From Cuniculiplasma sp052315315 (GTDB lineage: Archaea > Thermoplasmatota > Thermoplasmata > Thermoplasmatales > Thermoplasmataceae), in assembly GCA_052315315.1 (NCBI GenBank), contig JBLSDE010000035.1:1-18091 (forward strand): 18,091 nucleotides of DNA, written 5' to 3'. The notes under the pieces are model-generated. The model was given only the letters and a program-made list of their open reading frames with translations, searched no databases and was not told the origin of the DNA. Each line of letters begins with the position of its first letter. Position 1 is the first letter of the stretch. Shown piece after piece: positions 7,054 to 14,649 of the stretch. Position numbers and translations under genes: made by a program.

Positions 7054-7083
7054 CATATATTTTATACCGGCATGAACCGGTAT
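7054..7083. promoter_or_regulatory. Bidirectional TATA element with inverted-repeat operator
   Basis: The 60-bp gap between two divergent genes holds an AT-rich element at 7054-7066 that reads as a TATA box both ways. Rightward it is centred about 23-25 nt before the regulator's ATG (7082). Leftward it predicts a start near 7032, just ahead of GGTGA and the ATG at 7021. Overlapping it at 7064-7083 is a perfect inverted repeat ATACCGG-N6-CCGGTAT that reaches into the regulator's start codon. A protein bound there would cover the regulator's start site and sit beside the TATA/BRE side of the leftward gene. Its operator role is inferred. Confidence 0.55.
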
Positions 7084-7792
7084 GGATGAAATAACAATTG
7101 AAAGCCAAAATGAAATGCTCTTCAATCGTTTATCCAGGAAGTTCCCTGAAGTTAAATTTTACAGATGGTGCAATTCAACCGTGGATTTTTTGGAGTTTAT
7201 TTTAGATTCCAGTGATAATGAAACTCTTAAGAATTCACTTCAAGAGGCAATAAATGAAGTAGGTAGCAAATTGATATCTTACAGCCTGAACGAAAACAGG
7301 CTAAGCGTTATGATGAGCTGCAAATGCAGTGTAAACAACTCCACTATAAGAATAGTAGAATCTGAAAGCTGCATGTGGAAGGCCCCAGTATCATATTATG
7401 AGGGGAGAGAAAAAATAACCATATATTCACCGGATGCACACTGTTCAAAAAGAGTATTTGAAAAAATTTCATCAAGGGGTCCTGCAGAGATAATAGAAAA
7501 AAAGCCGATGAGGGTTGAGGGATTTGTTAATTCTTTTAACATATCCCTTGAGGACATCTTTGGAGGGTTGACCAAGAAACAGATGGACTCCATGATCAAG
7601 GCAATAGAATCTGGTTACTTTGTATTTCCCCGAAAGGTTCATCTGGAAAATATTGCAAAGGCCATGAATCTATCAAGGTCAACCTATCAGGAGCATCTTT
7701 CTGTGGCCTTGGAAAGAGTAATGACAAGGATAGGACCTCTTCTTTCCTTATATTCTTCAACTGTAAACATCAGGGAAGGTGAACAAGGATAA
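7082..7792 (+). CDS. HTH_10 (bacterio-opsin activator type) regulator with Cys-rich sensor
   Basis: A 236-residue putative transcription regulator. The C-terminal part (about 160-222) is an HTH_10 domain, seen in LTKKQMDSMIKAIESGYF, the Pro-Arg turn (FPRKVHLENIAKAMNLS) and RSTYQEHLSVALERV. The N-terminal 150 residues carry Cys80 and Cys82 (SCKCS), Cys97, His120 and Cys121, a set that could bind a metal or sense redox state (inference). The ATG is a TATA distance from the shared promoter, so the transcript is probably leaderless, and its first bases are part of the ATACCGG/CCGGTAT repeat, which suggests autoregulation. Its 3' end overlaps the tail of convergent cobS by 23 nt. The signal sensed is unknown. 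Confidence 0.8.
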   Translation: MDEITIESQNEMLFNRLSRKFPEVKFYRWCNSTVDFLEFILDSSDNETLKNSLQEAINEVGSKLISYSLNENRLSVMMSCKCSVNNSTIRIVESESCMWKAPVSYYEGREKITIYSPDAHCSKRVFEKISSRGPAEIIEKKPMRVEGFVNSFNISLEDIFGGLTKKQMDSMIKAIESGYFVFPRKVHLENIAKAMNLSRSTYQEHLSVALERVMTRIGPLLSLYSSTVNIREGEQG

Positions 7793-8546
7793 GGGGTAAA
7801 TGAAAACATATTACTGGCGATAGTGAAGGTATATTTACAAGAATTAGGGAAAACATCCTTCCTATCTCACCTGAGGCCCCCATAATGTCACCATTTATTT
7901 TTTTAAATATTTTCATGAAATAAAGCCGGAATATGAGTGAAATGACCATGGATATTGAAAATATAAGCAGAAATTGAGGCATCAGAAAAATTATAATTAG
8001 AATAACGGGAAAAAAATTTGAAATGAAAAAAGTTTTCCTGCTGATCTTTTCGAAGAAATAATTGGCAAGCCCAGACTCTGTGGTTTTATTTCTAAATGAT
8101 ATTACAACGATCCAGATTATGGAATTGATCTGAGAGAACAATATTACGGATAAAAATTGGTTGTGAACTATACTTATTAGGGATATTATGGATATGGCAT
8201 AAACTGAAAAGAGTGAAAACATTCCACCTGATCCGTTCGTGGAATCTTTCATAACCTTAAAGCGTTCATCAGGAGTTCCCCTCTTCATCAGGCCATCACC
8301 CAGGTCGCTCAGGGCATCTACATTTTGAAGGCCCAGGAAGAGACTGATACCAATAAATGAAATTATAGCTGAAATGTAAAAATTAAGAAAAAGTGACAAA
8401 ACAAGATATATGAGAGCAGCAAAAATAGAAGCAGTTAAATAAGGCATCCACAACAGGTTTATGGCCCCCTTATCAAATTCTTTATCGTTCACGGGAATTA
8501 TGGTGAAGAAGCCGAAAGATGACCTTATGGCACCTAAAAGATTCAT
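7770..8546 (-). CDS. cobS: Adenosylcobinamide-GDP ribazoletransferase (cobalamin synthase)
   Basis: A 258-residue integral membrane enzyme that joins AdoCbi-GDP to alpha-ribazole (or its phosphate), the last assembly step of cobalamin. The conserved acidic segment is visible as LQNVDALSDLGDGLMKRG (73-90), followed by RFKVMKDSTNGSGG and, near the C-terminus, GDIMGASGEIGR (219-230). Several hydrophobic helices alternate with these (35-72, 110-150, 172-210, 232-256). It is transcribed leftward, away from the other cobalamin genes, from a TATA box at 8568-8575 that is about 25 nt from its ATG. Its tail overlaps the convergent regulator gene by 23 nt. Confidence 0.92.
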   Translation of the reverse strand: MNLLGAIRSSFGFFTIIPVNDKEFDKGAINLLWMPYLTASIFAALIYLVLSLFLNFYISAIISFIGISLFLGLQNVDALSDLGDGLMKRGTPDERFKVMKDSTNGSGGMFSLFSVYAISIISLISIVHNQFLSVILFSQINSIIWIVVISFRNKTTESGLANYFFEKISRKTFFISNFFPVILIIIFLMPQFLLIFSISMVISLIFRLYFMKIFKKINGDIMGASGEIGRMFSLILVNIPSLSPVICFHLPLILVHLP

Positions 8547-8552
8547 CGACCC

Positions 8553-9644
8553 ATGATTGTTAACTTCTATAAATATGAAAATAATTACATTCCTGTGAAG
8601 GAAAGTTCACTTAATGAGTTTGAACATGGGGATAAATATTCAAGTAATGTTCAGAATTATGGAAAAATCTTGGATTTCAGCGCGTCCATAGGCCAAAGAG
8701 GTAACAATGAAGAAATAACCTTCAACGCGGAGAGCCTCAGACATTATCCCGTTGTAGGAAAACAGATGAAGGAGTTAATACAAAATATTTCCGGATTTAA
8801 CATAGAGAATATAACTCCTGGATATGGGTTGACATCTCTCATATATGCCGTGTATAAGATATATTCCGGTGGCAAGGTAATATTTGGAGAGCCCATATTC
8901 TCGGAGCACAGGCGTGCAGCCACAATAGAAAAGATGAGCATTGCAAGGCTTCCCATAAAACTACTTTTAAATCAACCTAAAATAATAAACAACTATTCAC
9001 CTGATCTTGTTGCCATAAATTCACCGGTTAATCCAACTGGGGAATACATTCAGTATGAAGTTATTGCCAAACTTCTGGATGAACTATGGAAATCAGGAGT
9101 TACACTATTTCTGGACGAGGCTTTTGTTGATTTTGTAGCCGAGAATATGAGAGGAAATGTACATGAGCTCCTGGAAAAGTATCCCAATCTTATTATAGGA
9201 AGATCCTTCAGCAAAATTTCTGGTCTTGCCGGTATAAGGCTTGGTTATACAATTTCCGCAAGAGAGATGGCAAAAAAAATAGAGAACAATTTGGAACCGT
9301 GGACAGTGCCACAGTTTTATGCCGATATACTGCCACGTCTGCTAAAAGATGGAATTAAGCCTGAGAATATAAGAGAGGAGAGAAACTATGTTATGGAAAA
9401 ACTTGTGGAATATGGATGCGCCATTTTAGGAAAACCCGATGCAAATTATGTATCCTTTAGACTTCCGGGAACAATATCAGGAAGTGATTTCCACAAAAGA
9501 CTGCTTTGGGAAGGATTTTTGATCAGACCGATCGGTAATTTTTATGGATTTGGAGAATCTGACTTCAGAATAGCGATCCTTGATCATGAATCAAACCAGA
9601 AATTGTTGAATGCCATAGAAAAGGAGATTGTGAATGACAGGTAA
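8553..9644 (+). CDS. cobD: L-threonine-O-3-phosphate decarboxylase-like aminotransferase-fold enzyme
   Basis: PLP enzyme of the aspartate aminotransferase fold (HisC/CobD group), up to 363 residues. The PLP lysine is Lys221 in RSFSKISGLAGIRLGY, with NSPVNPTG and FLDEAFVDF as the other cofactor-site motifs. In cobalamin synthesis CobD decarboxylates threonine phosphate to (R)-1-aminopropan-2-ol phosphate for CbiB; context favours this over histidinol-phosphate aminotransferase. The bounds use the first ATG (8553), but I think GTG at 8595 is likelier: it lies a TATA distance from the shared promoter and places the HGD motif at about residue 11, near the N-terminus as in CobD proteins. The 3' end overlaps cbiP by 11 nt. 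Confidence 0.87.
   Translation: MIVNFYKYENNYIPVKESSLNEFEHGDKYSSNVQNYGKILDFSASIGQRGNNEEITFNAESLRHYPVVGKQMKELIQNISGFNIENITPGYGLTSLIYAVYKIYSGGKVIFGEPIFSEHRRAATIEKMSIARLPIKLLLNQPKIINNYSPDLVAINSPVNPTGEYIQYEVIAKLLDELWKSGVTLFLDEAFVDFVAENMRGNVHELLEKYPNLIIGRSFSKISGLAGIRLGYTISAREMAKKIENNLEPWTVPQFYADILPRLLKDGIKPENIREERNYVMEKLVEYGCAILGKPDANYVSFRLPGTISGSDFHKRLLWEGFLIRPIGNFYGFGESDFRIAILDHESNQKLLNAIEKEIVNDR
8568..8575. promoter_or_regulatory. Single TATA box shared by divergent cobS and cobD
   Basis: TATAAATA (TATTTATA on the other strand) lies almost midway between the cobS ATG (8546, about 25 nt away) and an in-frame GTG of cobD (8595, about 24 nt away). Both distances fit leaderless transcription from one element read in both directions. 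No other TATA-like sequence is suitably placed for either gene. If the annotated ATG of cobD at 8553 were used instead, this box would lie inside the coding region. Confidence 0.55.
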
Positions 9645-11043
9645 ATTTATTCACGTTCTAGGTACATCATCGAACGCAGGTAAGACAACACTAACAATGG
9701 CTATTTGCAGAATATTAAAGGATAGGGGATACAAGGTTGCTCCATTCAAGGCTATGAATATGTCGCTCAATTCAGTTTCCACACAAAAGGGTGAAGAGAT
9801 ATCAAGAGCGCAGTGGCTTCAGGCAAAGGCGTCTCGAATTGAACCTGACTGGAGGATGAACCCGATCTTGTTGAAGCCTGAGGGTATGGGAAAATCACAG
9901 GTAATATGCAAAGGAACCTCTCTTGGTGAAATGACGGTGGAACAATATGGAGAATTTCTCCGGAATGAAGGGCGAAAAGCTGTACGAGAGGCCCTAAGTG
10001 ATCTGCTCAGGAACTTTGACTACGTGATTGGTGAAGGATCAGGTTCGTGTGCCGAGGTGAATCTGTACGACAGAGACATTTCAAACACATGGCTTACAAA
10101 TGAATTCAAAGGAACAGGAATACTTGTTACAAATATAGAGTTTGGAGGTGCCTTTGGATCCCTTTATGGCACGAAGAAGATTGCACAGTATCCTGATACC
10201 ATTTCCTATTTTGTTATAAACAATATGCGTGGAAATCACAATATGCTCCAAAGTGGAATTGAATTCATTGAAAATGAAACCGGAATGAAATGCCTGGGGG
10301 TAATTCCTCATTTGGAGAACCATCTCCCGGGAGAAGATTCGCTTGACTACATTAAACAGGGAAGGGGCAATGTTGGCGTAATAAGATATCCTTTCTTTGA
10401 GAATTACAGTGATATAGATTTCCTTTCTGCCAACGGGCTCTTTAGGTATGTCACAACAAAGGAGGATATGGATGGTGTAAAAACGATCCTATTACCTGGG
10501 TCCAAAAATGTAAGGAGTGATATGGAATTTCTGAAAGAAACCGGCCTTTGGGATAAAATAATCGATTTTCACAGACAAGGAGGAATGGTAATTGGAATAT
10601 GCGGTGGTTACCAAATAATTTCTAAAAAAGTGACCTTTCATGATGGAGAAGAACCAGTAAATGGACTTGGCCTTTTAAACACTGAATTCACATATTCCAA
10701 TGTAAAAACAGTTCAAATGGGAGAATACTCTTCTAAGTTAGAAAACCTAAAATTTCATGGTAAAGGGTATGAGATTCATTATGGCCAGATAGTGAAAAAT
10801 TCAGAAAGGCCATTTCTCCTATTCCGATCAATAAAAGAAGGCTCAATAAGCAAAGATGGTAGGGTCATTGGGACCAATGTTCATGGAATTCTCAGCAACA
10901 GGGAATTCTTGGAATATGTAACAGGGGTTAAGTTGAAGGAAACCTATGATGAACTGCTTGAAAGAAATATAGTAGAATTTTCAAACAAGGTATCGGCAAA
11001 TTTAAAAACAACCATACTTTCACAGATCATAAATGGACATTGA
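9634..11043 (+). CDS. cbiP: Cobyric acid synthase (CbiP/CobQ)
   Basis: A 469-residue ATP- and glutamine-dependent amidase that amidates corrin side chains b, d, e and g to give adenosylcobyric acid. The N-terminal half is the dethiobiotin-synthetase-like ATPase domain (P-loop GTSSNAGKTT, residues 10-19; MNMSLNS; GEGSGSCAEVNL). The C-terminal half is a class I glutaminase with nucleophile Cys323 in GICGGYQ and His417 in GTNVHGIL. The ATG is preceded by AAGGAG within the end of cobD, and the two genes overlap by 11 nt. Its own tail overlaps cbiB by 11 nt, so cobD-cbiP-cbiB form a tightly packed operon. Confidence 0.95.
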   Translation: MTGKFIHVLGTSSNAGKTTLTMAICRILKDRGYKVAPFKAMNMSLNSVSTQKGEEISRAQWLQAKASRIEPDWRMNPILLKPEGMGKSQVICKGTSLGEMTVEQYGEFLRNEGRKAVREALSDLLRNFDYVIGEGSGSCAEVNLYDRDISNTWLTNEFKGTGILVTNIEFGGAFGSLYGTKKIAQYPDTISYFVINNMRGNHNMLQSGIEFIENETGMKCLGVIPHLENHLPGEDSLDYIKQGRGNVGVIRYPFFENYSDIDFLSANGLFRYVTTKEDMDGVKTILLPGSKNVRSDMEFLKETGLWDKIIDFHRQGGMVIGICGGYQIISKKVTFHDGEEPVNGLGLLNTEFTYSNVKTVQMGEYSSKLENLKFHGKGYEIHYGQIVKNSERPFLLFRSIKEGSISKDGRVIGTNVHGILSNREFLEYVTGVKLKETYDELLERNIVEFSNKVSANLKTTILSQIINGH

Positions 11044-12022
11044 ACTGTTAAAGCTGGCTATTGAAGGATTCCTTGTGGCCCTTGGAATCGATCTGGTGTT
11101 TGGGGAGCCACGGGGTTTTTTCCACATAGCAGTGATTTCAGGTAAAATCTCTGAAAAAATTTCCGCAAGAATCATTAAGGGGCACAGCAGTGAACTTTCA
11201 GGAGCACTCTTTCTGATTGGCATTATTCTCATAATACTAATTCCTTTAATGATCCTATTTGATCTCCTTTATACATTTCAGGTTCTTTTTATTGTTCTTA
11301 TTCTTGTTTACGCCATATTTCTTAAGAGTACCTTTGCACTTACCTCAATGGGGAAGCATATAAGACCAATCATAAAGAGTTTGGAAAAGGATGACATTGA
11401 AGGTGCAAGATTTCATCTGTCTATGTGCGTCAGAAGAGATACGTCACAACTGAATCAGGAGGGCATATGTTCAGCCGCAATTGAAACAGTAAGTGAGGGT
11501 ATAACTGATTCCTTTGTGGGTTCTCTCTTTATGTATTCTGTTTTTTCAATAGCAGGCGCAATAGTTTATAGAATTGTGAACACAATGGATTCTATGTTTG
11601 GATACAGAGATGAAAAATACCTTCACTTTGGAAAACCAGCAGCCCTTGCAGATACAATCCTGAATTACATCCCTGCCAGGATCACTGCAATTCTGATCTA
11701 TGCTTCATCCTTCCTTCTGAATTACAATATGAGAAAAACAAGGCTAAGAAACGTCATTTATTCAATTCAGAGCAGAAACGCAGCATATTCCATTGGTTCA
11801 ATGGCGGTCCTTCTCAATGTGAGGCTGGAAAAAAAGGGAAAATATATAATTAACAGAAGTGGTTTTGCTCCTTCTGTAACAGATGTGAGGAAAGCCCTAA
11901 ACATATTTTATCTTTCCTTTGTGATCATGACACTGTTCATATTTTTTCCACTTCTTATTATATTTTCAATATTTCTATGGCCTCATGTACCCTACATATT
12001 TTTAATAAAACTCCCATTCTGA
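11033..12022 (+). CDS. cbiB: Adenosylcobinamide-phosphate synthase (CbiB)
   Basis: A 329-residue membrane protein that attaches the aminopropanol moiety to adenosylcobyric acid. Family marks are DLVFGEPRGFFH (20-31) near the N-terminus and the signature CVRRDTSQLNQEGICSAAIETVSEGITDSFVGSLF (residues about 135-169), where the family has GRDTSxLD followed by IETVAEN. Hydrophobic stretches at about 60-95, 165-182, 222-236 and 298-325 fit membrane helices. It follows cbiP with an 11-nt overlap and no clear ribosome binding site of its own, consistent with coupled translation. It would use the product of the neighbouring CobD-like enzyme. Confidence 0.93.
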   Translation: MDIELLKLAIEGFLVALGIDLVFGEPRGFFHIAVISGKISEKISARIIKGHSSELSGALFLIGIILIILIPLMILFDLLYTFQVLFIVLILVYAIFLKSTFALTSMGKHIRPIIKSLEKDDIEGARFHLSMCVRRDTSQLNQEGICSAAIETVSEGITDSFVGSLFMYSVFSIAGAIVYRIVNTMDSMFGYRDEKYLHFGKPAALADTILNYIPARITAILIYASSFLLNYNMRKTRLRNVIYSIQSRNAAYSIGSMAVLLNVRLEKKGKYIINRSGFAPSVTDVRKALNIFYLSFVIMTLFIFFPLLIIFSIFLWPHVPYIFLIKLPF

Positions 12023-12028
12023 ATTATC

Positions 12029-12997
12029 ATGATTACGAGTGTAAATATACTGATGGCTGGCTCCACTGAGATTTCAAAGATACCAGGCATTTCAGCGGCA
12101 GGTAGCACTCCAGAAATGTCTATGATTACGCCTGCCCTGGATGTTGAGATTCTTATGGAAGGAAAATGCATTTCAATGGACATACCGCCCATGACCCCTG
12201 ACGGAATTCCCACACCATCCTTAATTACGAGGGCCTGCAATGAGATTACGGGGATTGAAGTATTTCCTGTGAATGCAGGTATGGGCCATAAACCTAAAAC
12301 ATACTTCTATGAAACAGGCCTTAAACCATCCAGAGACCCAAGAAGGGAGACTGCCTTACCCGAAATTGACAGAGCCTTGGGTGCTGGAAAACATCTTGCA
12401 TCCATAATGAAAGGTAAAGAAAGAATAATTCTGAGTGAAACTATTCCAGGTGGGACAACTACCGCATTTACTGTTGTTTCCAATTTTGTAAAGGAATTCA
12501 GATCCAGTAGTTCACTTCCAAATGATCCTCATGATGCAAAATTAGAAATTTTTAGGACCATAAAAGATCGGGTTGGAACCATAAAGGATCCAATGGAGGC
12601 CATGAGGGAAATGGGGGACTACATGCAGGCCATAGCCCTATCCTTCATAGAGCACAGTGAAAACAGAGAAATAATACTCGCCGGAGGAACTCAAATGGGA
12701 GCAGTCTATTTTCTGGCCCGGAGAATGGGGTACAACTTAGATAATGTTCAATTATATACGACTGATTCCGTTATAAGGCACAGGGGAAAGGAATTGGAGA
12801 TGATTGTTCCGAAGGAAAGAATAAAGCATGGATCCATTGATTTTGAAAAATCAATTCACATTGGGTTAAGAAAATATGCTCAGGATAATGTAAGAGAAGG
12901 GGCAGGAATGGGTGCGGCTATTTTGCTGGCCCTGAAGCAGGAAAACAAGATAGATATCTTAAAAAGGGTTGACGACTTATATTCAACTTTCCTGTGA
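12029..12997 (+). CDS. cobT: CobT-like nicotinate-nucleotide:base phosphoribosyltransferase
   Basis: A 322-residue archaeal CobT-like protein (the family often annotated as TIGR00303/UPF0284). Landmarks include the N-terminal AGSTEISKIPGISAAG, the Gly-rich AGMGHKPKT segment (about 84-92), IPGGTTTAFTVV, AGGTQMGAVYFLARRM, and a C-terminal GAGMGAAILLAL helix. CobT enzymes activate the lower ligand base (5,6-dimethylbenzimidazole or another base) to its alpha-ribotide for CobS; for the archaeal family this rests on similarity and context. The ATG lies 6 nt after the cbiB stop, and ATG at 12053 is a less likely second option. It is the last gene of the cobalamin operon. Confidence 0.85.
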   Translation: MITSVNILMAGSTEISKIPGISAAGSTPEMSMITPALDVEILMEGKCISMDIPPMTPDGIPTPSLITRACNEITGIEVFPVNAGMGHKPKTYFYETGLKPSRDPRRETALPEIDRALGAGKHLASIMKGKERIILSETIPGGTTTAFTVVSNFVKEFRSSSSLPNDPHDAKLEIFRTIKDRVGTIKDPMEAMREMGDYMQAIALSFIEHSENREIILAGGTQMGAVYFLARRMGYNLDNVQLYTTDSVIRHRGKELEMIVPKERIKHGSIDFEKSIHIGLRKYAQDNVREGAGMGAAILLALKQENKIDILKRVDDLYSTFL

Positions 12998-13157
12998 TTA
13001 GGTGGATTTGTTCCTGGAGGAAGATCATAATAGGTAAAAATTATTTTAATTGGAATAGGGGAACTGATGGTAAATAGATCAGATTTAAGGCATTTTTCAG
13101 CGAATTATTCGTTAAAATTCAAAACGGATTGTTTAAAAATGCAGATCCCCACATTAT

Positions 13158-13170
13158 CAATAAAAAATAA
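13158..13170 (+). promoter_or_regulatory. TATA element for SRP RNA
   Basis: An A/T-only tract (CAATAAAAAATAA) is centred about 28 nt before the first paired bases of the SRP RNA, predicting a start near 13191. It follows the cobT stop by about 160 nt. The intervening 12998-13157 contains no convincing gene. Confidence 0.45.
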
Positions 13171-13192
13171 TAAGCATGGTTATATTGAGGTT

Positions 13193-13499
13193 ATGCCGAG
13201 CTAGGTCGGGAGGTTAGGCACCTTCTGTTACCCGAAGTCTATAGGCGGGGACGACAGTCTGCCGAGGTAAACCTGGCCTCTGTAGAGCCTGTGTGGAACT
13301 ATGATATTTCGCACCATCGGGTCGAGGGCTGATTATTCATGACTCAAAGGAGACATGGATTTTCACCTGTTCGGAATCCCGCCAGGTCCGGAAGGGAGCA
13401 ACGGTAACCGGAACCTTGGATGCTGATGGAGAGCGGGGTTGAGGGAAATTCAGGAGAAACTCTACAGGACGTCAGGCCCGAGGTAGGCGTGCTCGGTTC
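13193..13499 (+). ncRNA. ffs: Archaeal signal recognition particle RNA (7S RNA)
   Basis: The universally conserved helix 8 / SRP54-binding segment is plain: AGGTCCGGAAGGGAGCA followed by ACGGTAACC at about 13384-13408, with the GGAA-type tetraloop. The 5' Alu-domain part (AGGTCGGGAGGTTAGGCACC, then CTGTTACCCGAA) matches archaeal SRP RNA. The ends pair as helix 1, CCGAGC (13196-13201) with GCTCGG (13491-13496), which sets the length near 305 nt, normal for archaea. It scaffolds SRP19 and SRP54 for co-translational membrane targeting. Exact ends are estimated from helix 1 and the promoter. No oligo-T tract separates it from the next gene. Confidence 0.95.
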
Positions 13500-13512
13500 T
13501 ATGTGATAAGAA

Positions 13513-14649
13513 ATGTTCAAGAATATTCAGGATCCAATCTGGGGAGCTATTGAACTGGACCCAGACCTTATGAGAATAGTCGATACCTTTGAATTTCAGA
13601 GGCTCCACTGGATAAGGCAGCTTGGAATGTGTTTTATAGTATTTCCGGGTGCTGTTCACACAAGATTTCAACATTCCCTTGGAACTATGCATGTGGCTTC
13701 ACTCATAGGAAAGAAACTGGAAATGGATAATATTAAGGAGATCTCCACAGCAGCACTCCTTCATGATATAGGTCATTTTCCTTTCAGCCATTCCTTTGAA
13801 AACTACTTTATGAGAAAATATAAATTGGATCACGAAAAAGAAGGCATAAGACTCATTAAGGGTGAAGAGGGAACTGGATCAATAGGGGAAGCTATGGATC
13901 GTGCAGGTATTGATAAAAAAATGGTCATTTCCATACTTTCCAAAAGTGCACCTGAAAATTATGTGAACGTAATAAGCGGACCACTTGACGCAGATGAGAT
14001 GGATTATCTTGCCAGAGATAGCTATTTCAGTGGTGCAAATTTATCTCCATTCGATTTTCAGAGGATAATCAACATGATGAAAACAGATGGTAAAAAAATC
14101 TACATTGAATACAAGGGGGTTTCCAGTGTTGAGTCCATAATGATTTCCAGGTTTCTAATGTACAAAACGGTATATTTCCATAAAACAGTGAGGATCGTCC
14201 AGAAGATGGTGGAGAGAGCCTTAGAAATGGCCAATATAGGTAAAGAAGGGGTGAAGATGAATGATTTCCAGCTTATGGAGGCCATCGGAAATGAAAAATC
14301 AGGAAAAAATATAATGGAAAGAGTGAGCAGGAGGGACCTTGACAAGGTGCTCTACAGAAGGGACCTTAAGGGGGAACCAGAGGCAACAGATAAGATAATG
14401 GAGAAGATTCAGGAGGAATTTCACGACATATCCCTTGACATACTCCCACCCATCTCGTTCAGGAATAGGGATAGAGTGAAAAACAGCATACCTGTATTGC
14501 ACAAACATGAGTTTGTAGATATAATGAATATATCACCCCTGGTAGAGTCTTTGTATGCCAGTTTTAATAGAAGAGAACTGCTGATATATGGACCGAGAGG
14601 TTATCCAGAGCACGATTTGAAGAGAGTTATAGATCTTTTACCATCCTGA
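13513..14649 (+). CDS. HD-domain phosphohydrolase (SAMHD1/dGTPase-like family)
   Basis: A 378-residue metal-dependent phosphohydrolase of the archaeal/bacterial HD family related to SAMHD1 and deoxynucleotide triphosphohydrolases. The metal ligands are visible: His54 (RFQHSLGTMH), His84-Asp85 (LLHDIGHFPFSHSFE) and Asp164 (DADEMDYLARDSY). The C-terminal half is helical and family-typical. Substrate cannot be read from sequence; nucleotide hydrolysis is the family expectation. The ATG lies about 13 nt beyond the SRP RNA with a ribosome binding site GTGAT (13503-13507) between them and no separate TATA box visible, so it may be read through from the SRP RNA promoter. Its end overlaps convergent rimI by 23 nt. 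Confidence 0.88.
   Translation: MFKNIQDPIWGAIELDPDLMRIVDTFEFQRLHWIRQLGMCFIVFPGAVHTRFQHSLGTMHVASLIGKKLEMDNIKEISTAALLHDIGHFPFSHSFENYFMRKYKLDHEKEGIRLIKGEEGTGSIGEAMDRAGIDKKMVISILSKSAPENYVNVISGPLDADEMDYLARDSYFSGANLSPFDFQRIINMMKTDGKKIYIEYKGVSSVESIMISRFLMYKTVYFHKTVRIVQKMVERALEMANIGKEGVKMNDFQLMEAIGNEKSGKNIMERVSRRDLDKVLYRRDLKGEPEATDKIMEKIQEEFHDISLDILPPISFRNRDRVKNSIPVLHKHEFVDIMNISPLVESLYASFNRRELLIYGPRGYPEHDLKRVIDLLPS

Noticed and set aside
6761..7108. Longer version of the 86-residue protein starting at 7108
   Set aside because: The extra 29 residues would cross the shared promoter and the regulator's start; the ATG at 7021 has a good GGTGA site.
13067..13204. A 45-codon rightward open frame with a GGGGAA-like site before it, between cobT and the SRP RNA
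   Set aside because: It runs through the SRP RNA promoter and ends inside the SRP RNA 5' end, and its translation shows no recognisable pattern; most likely chance.
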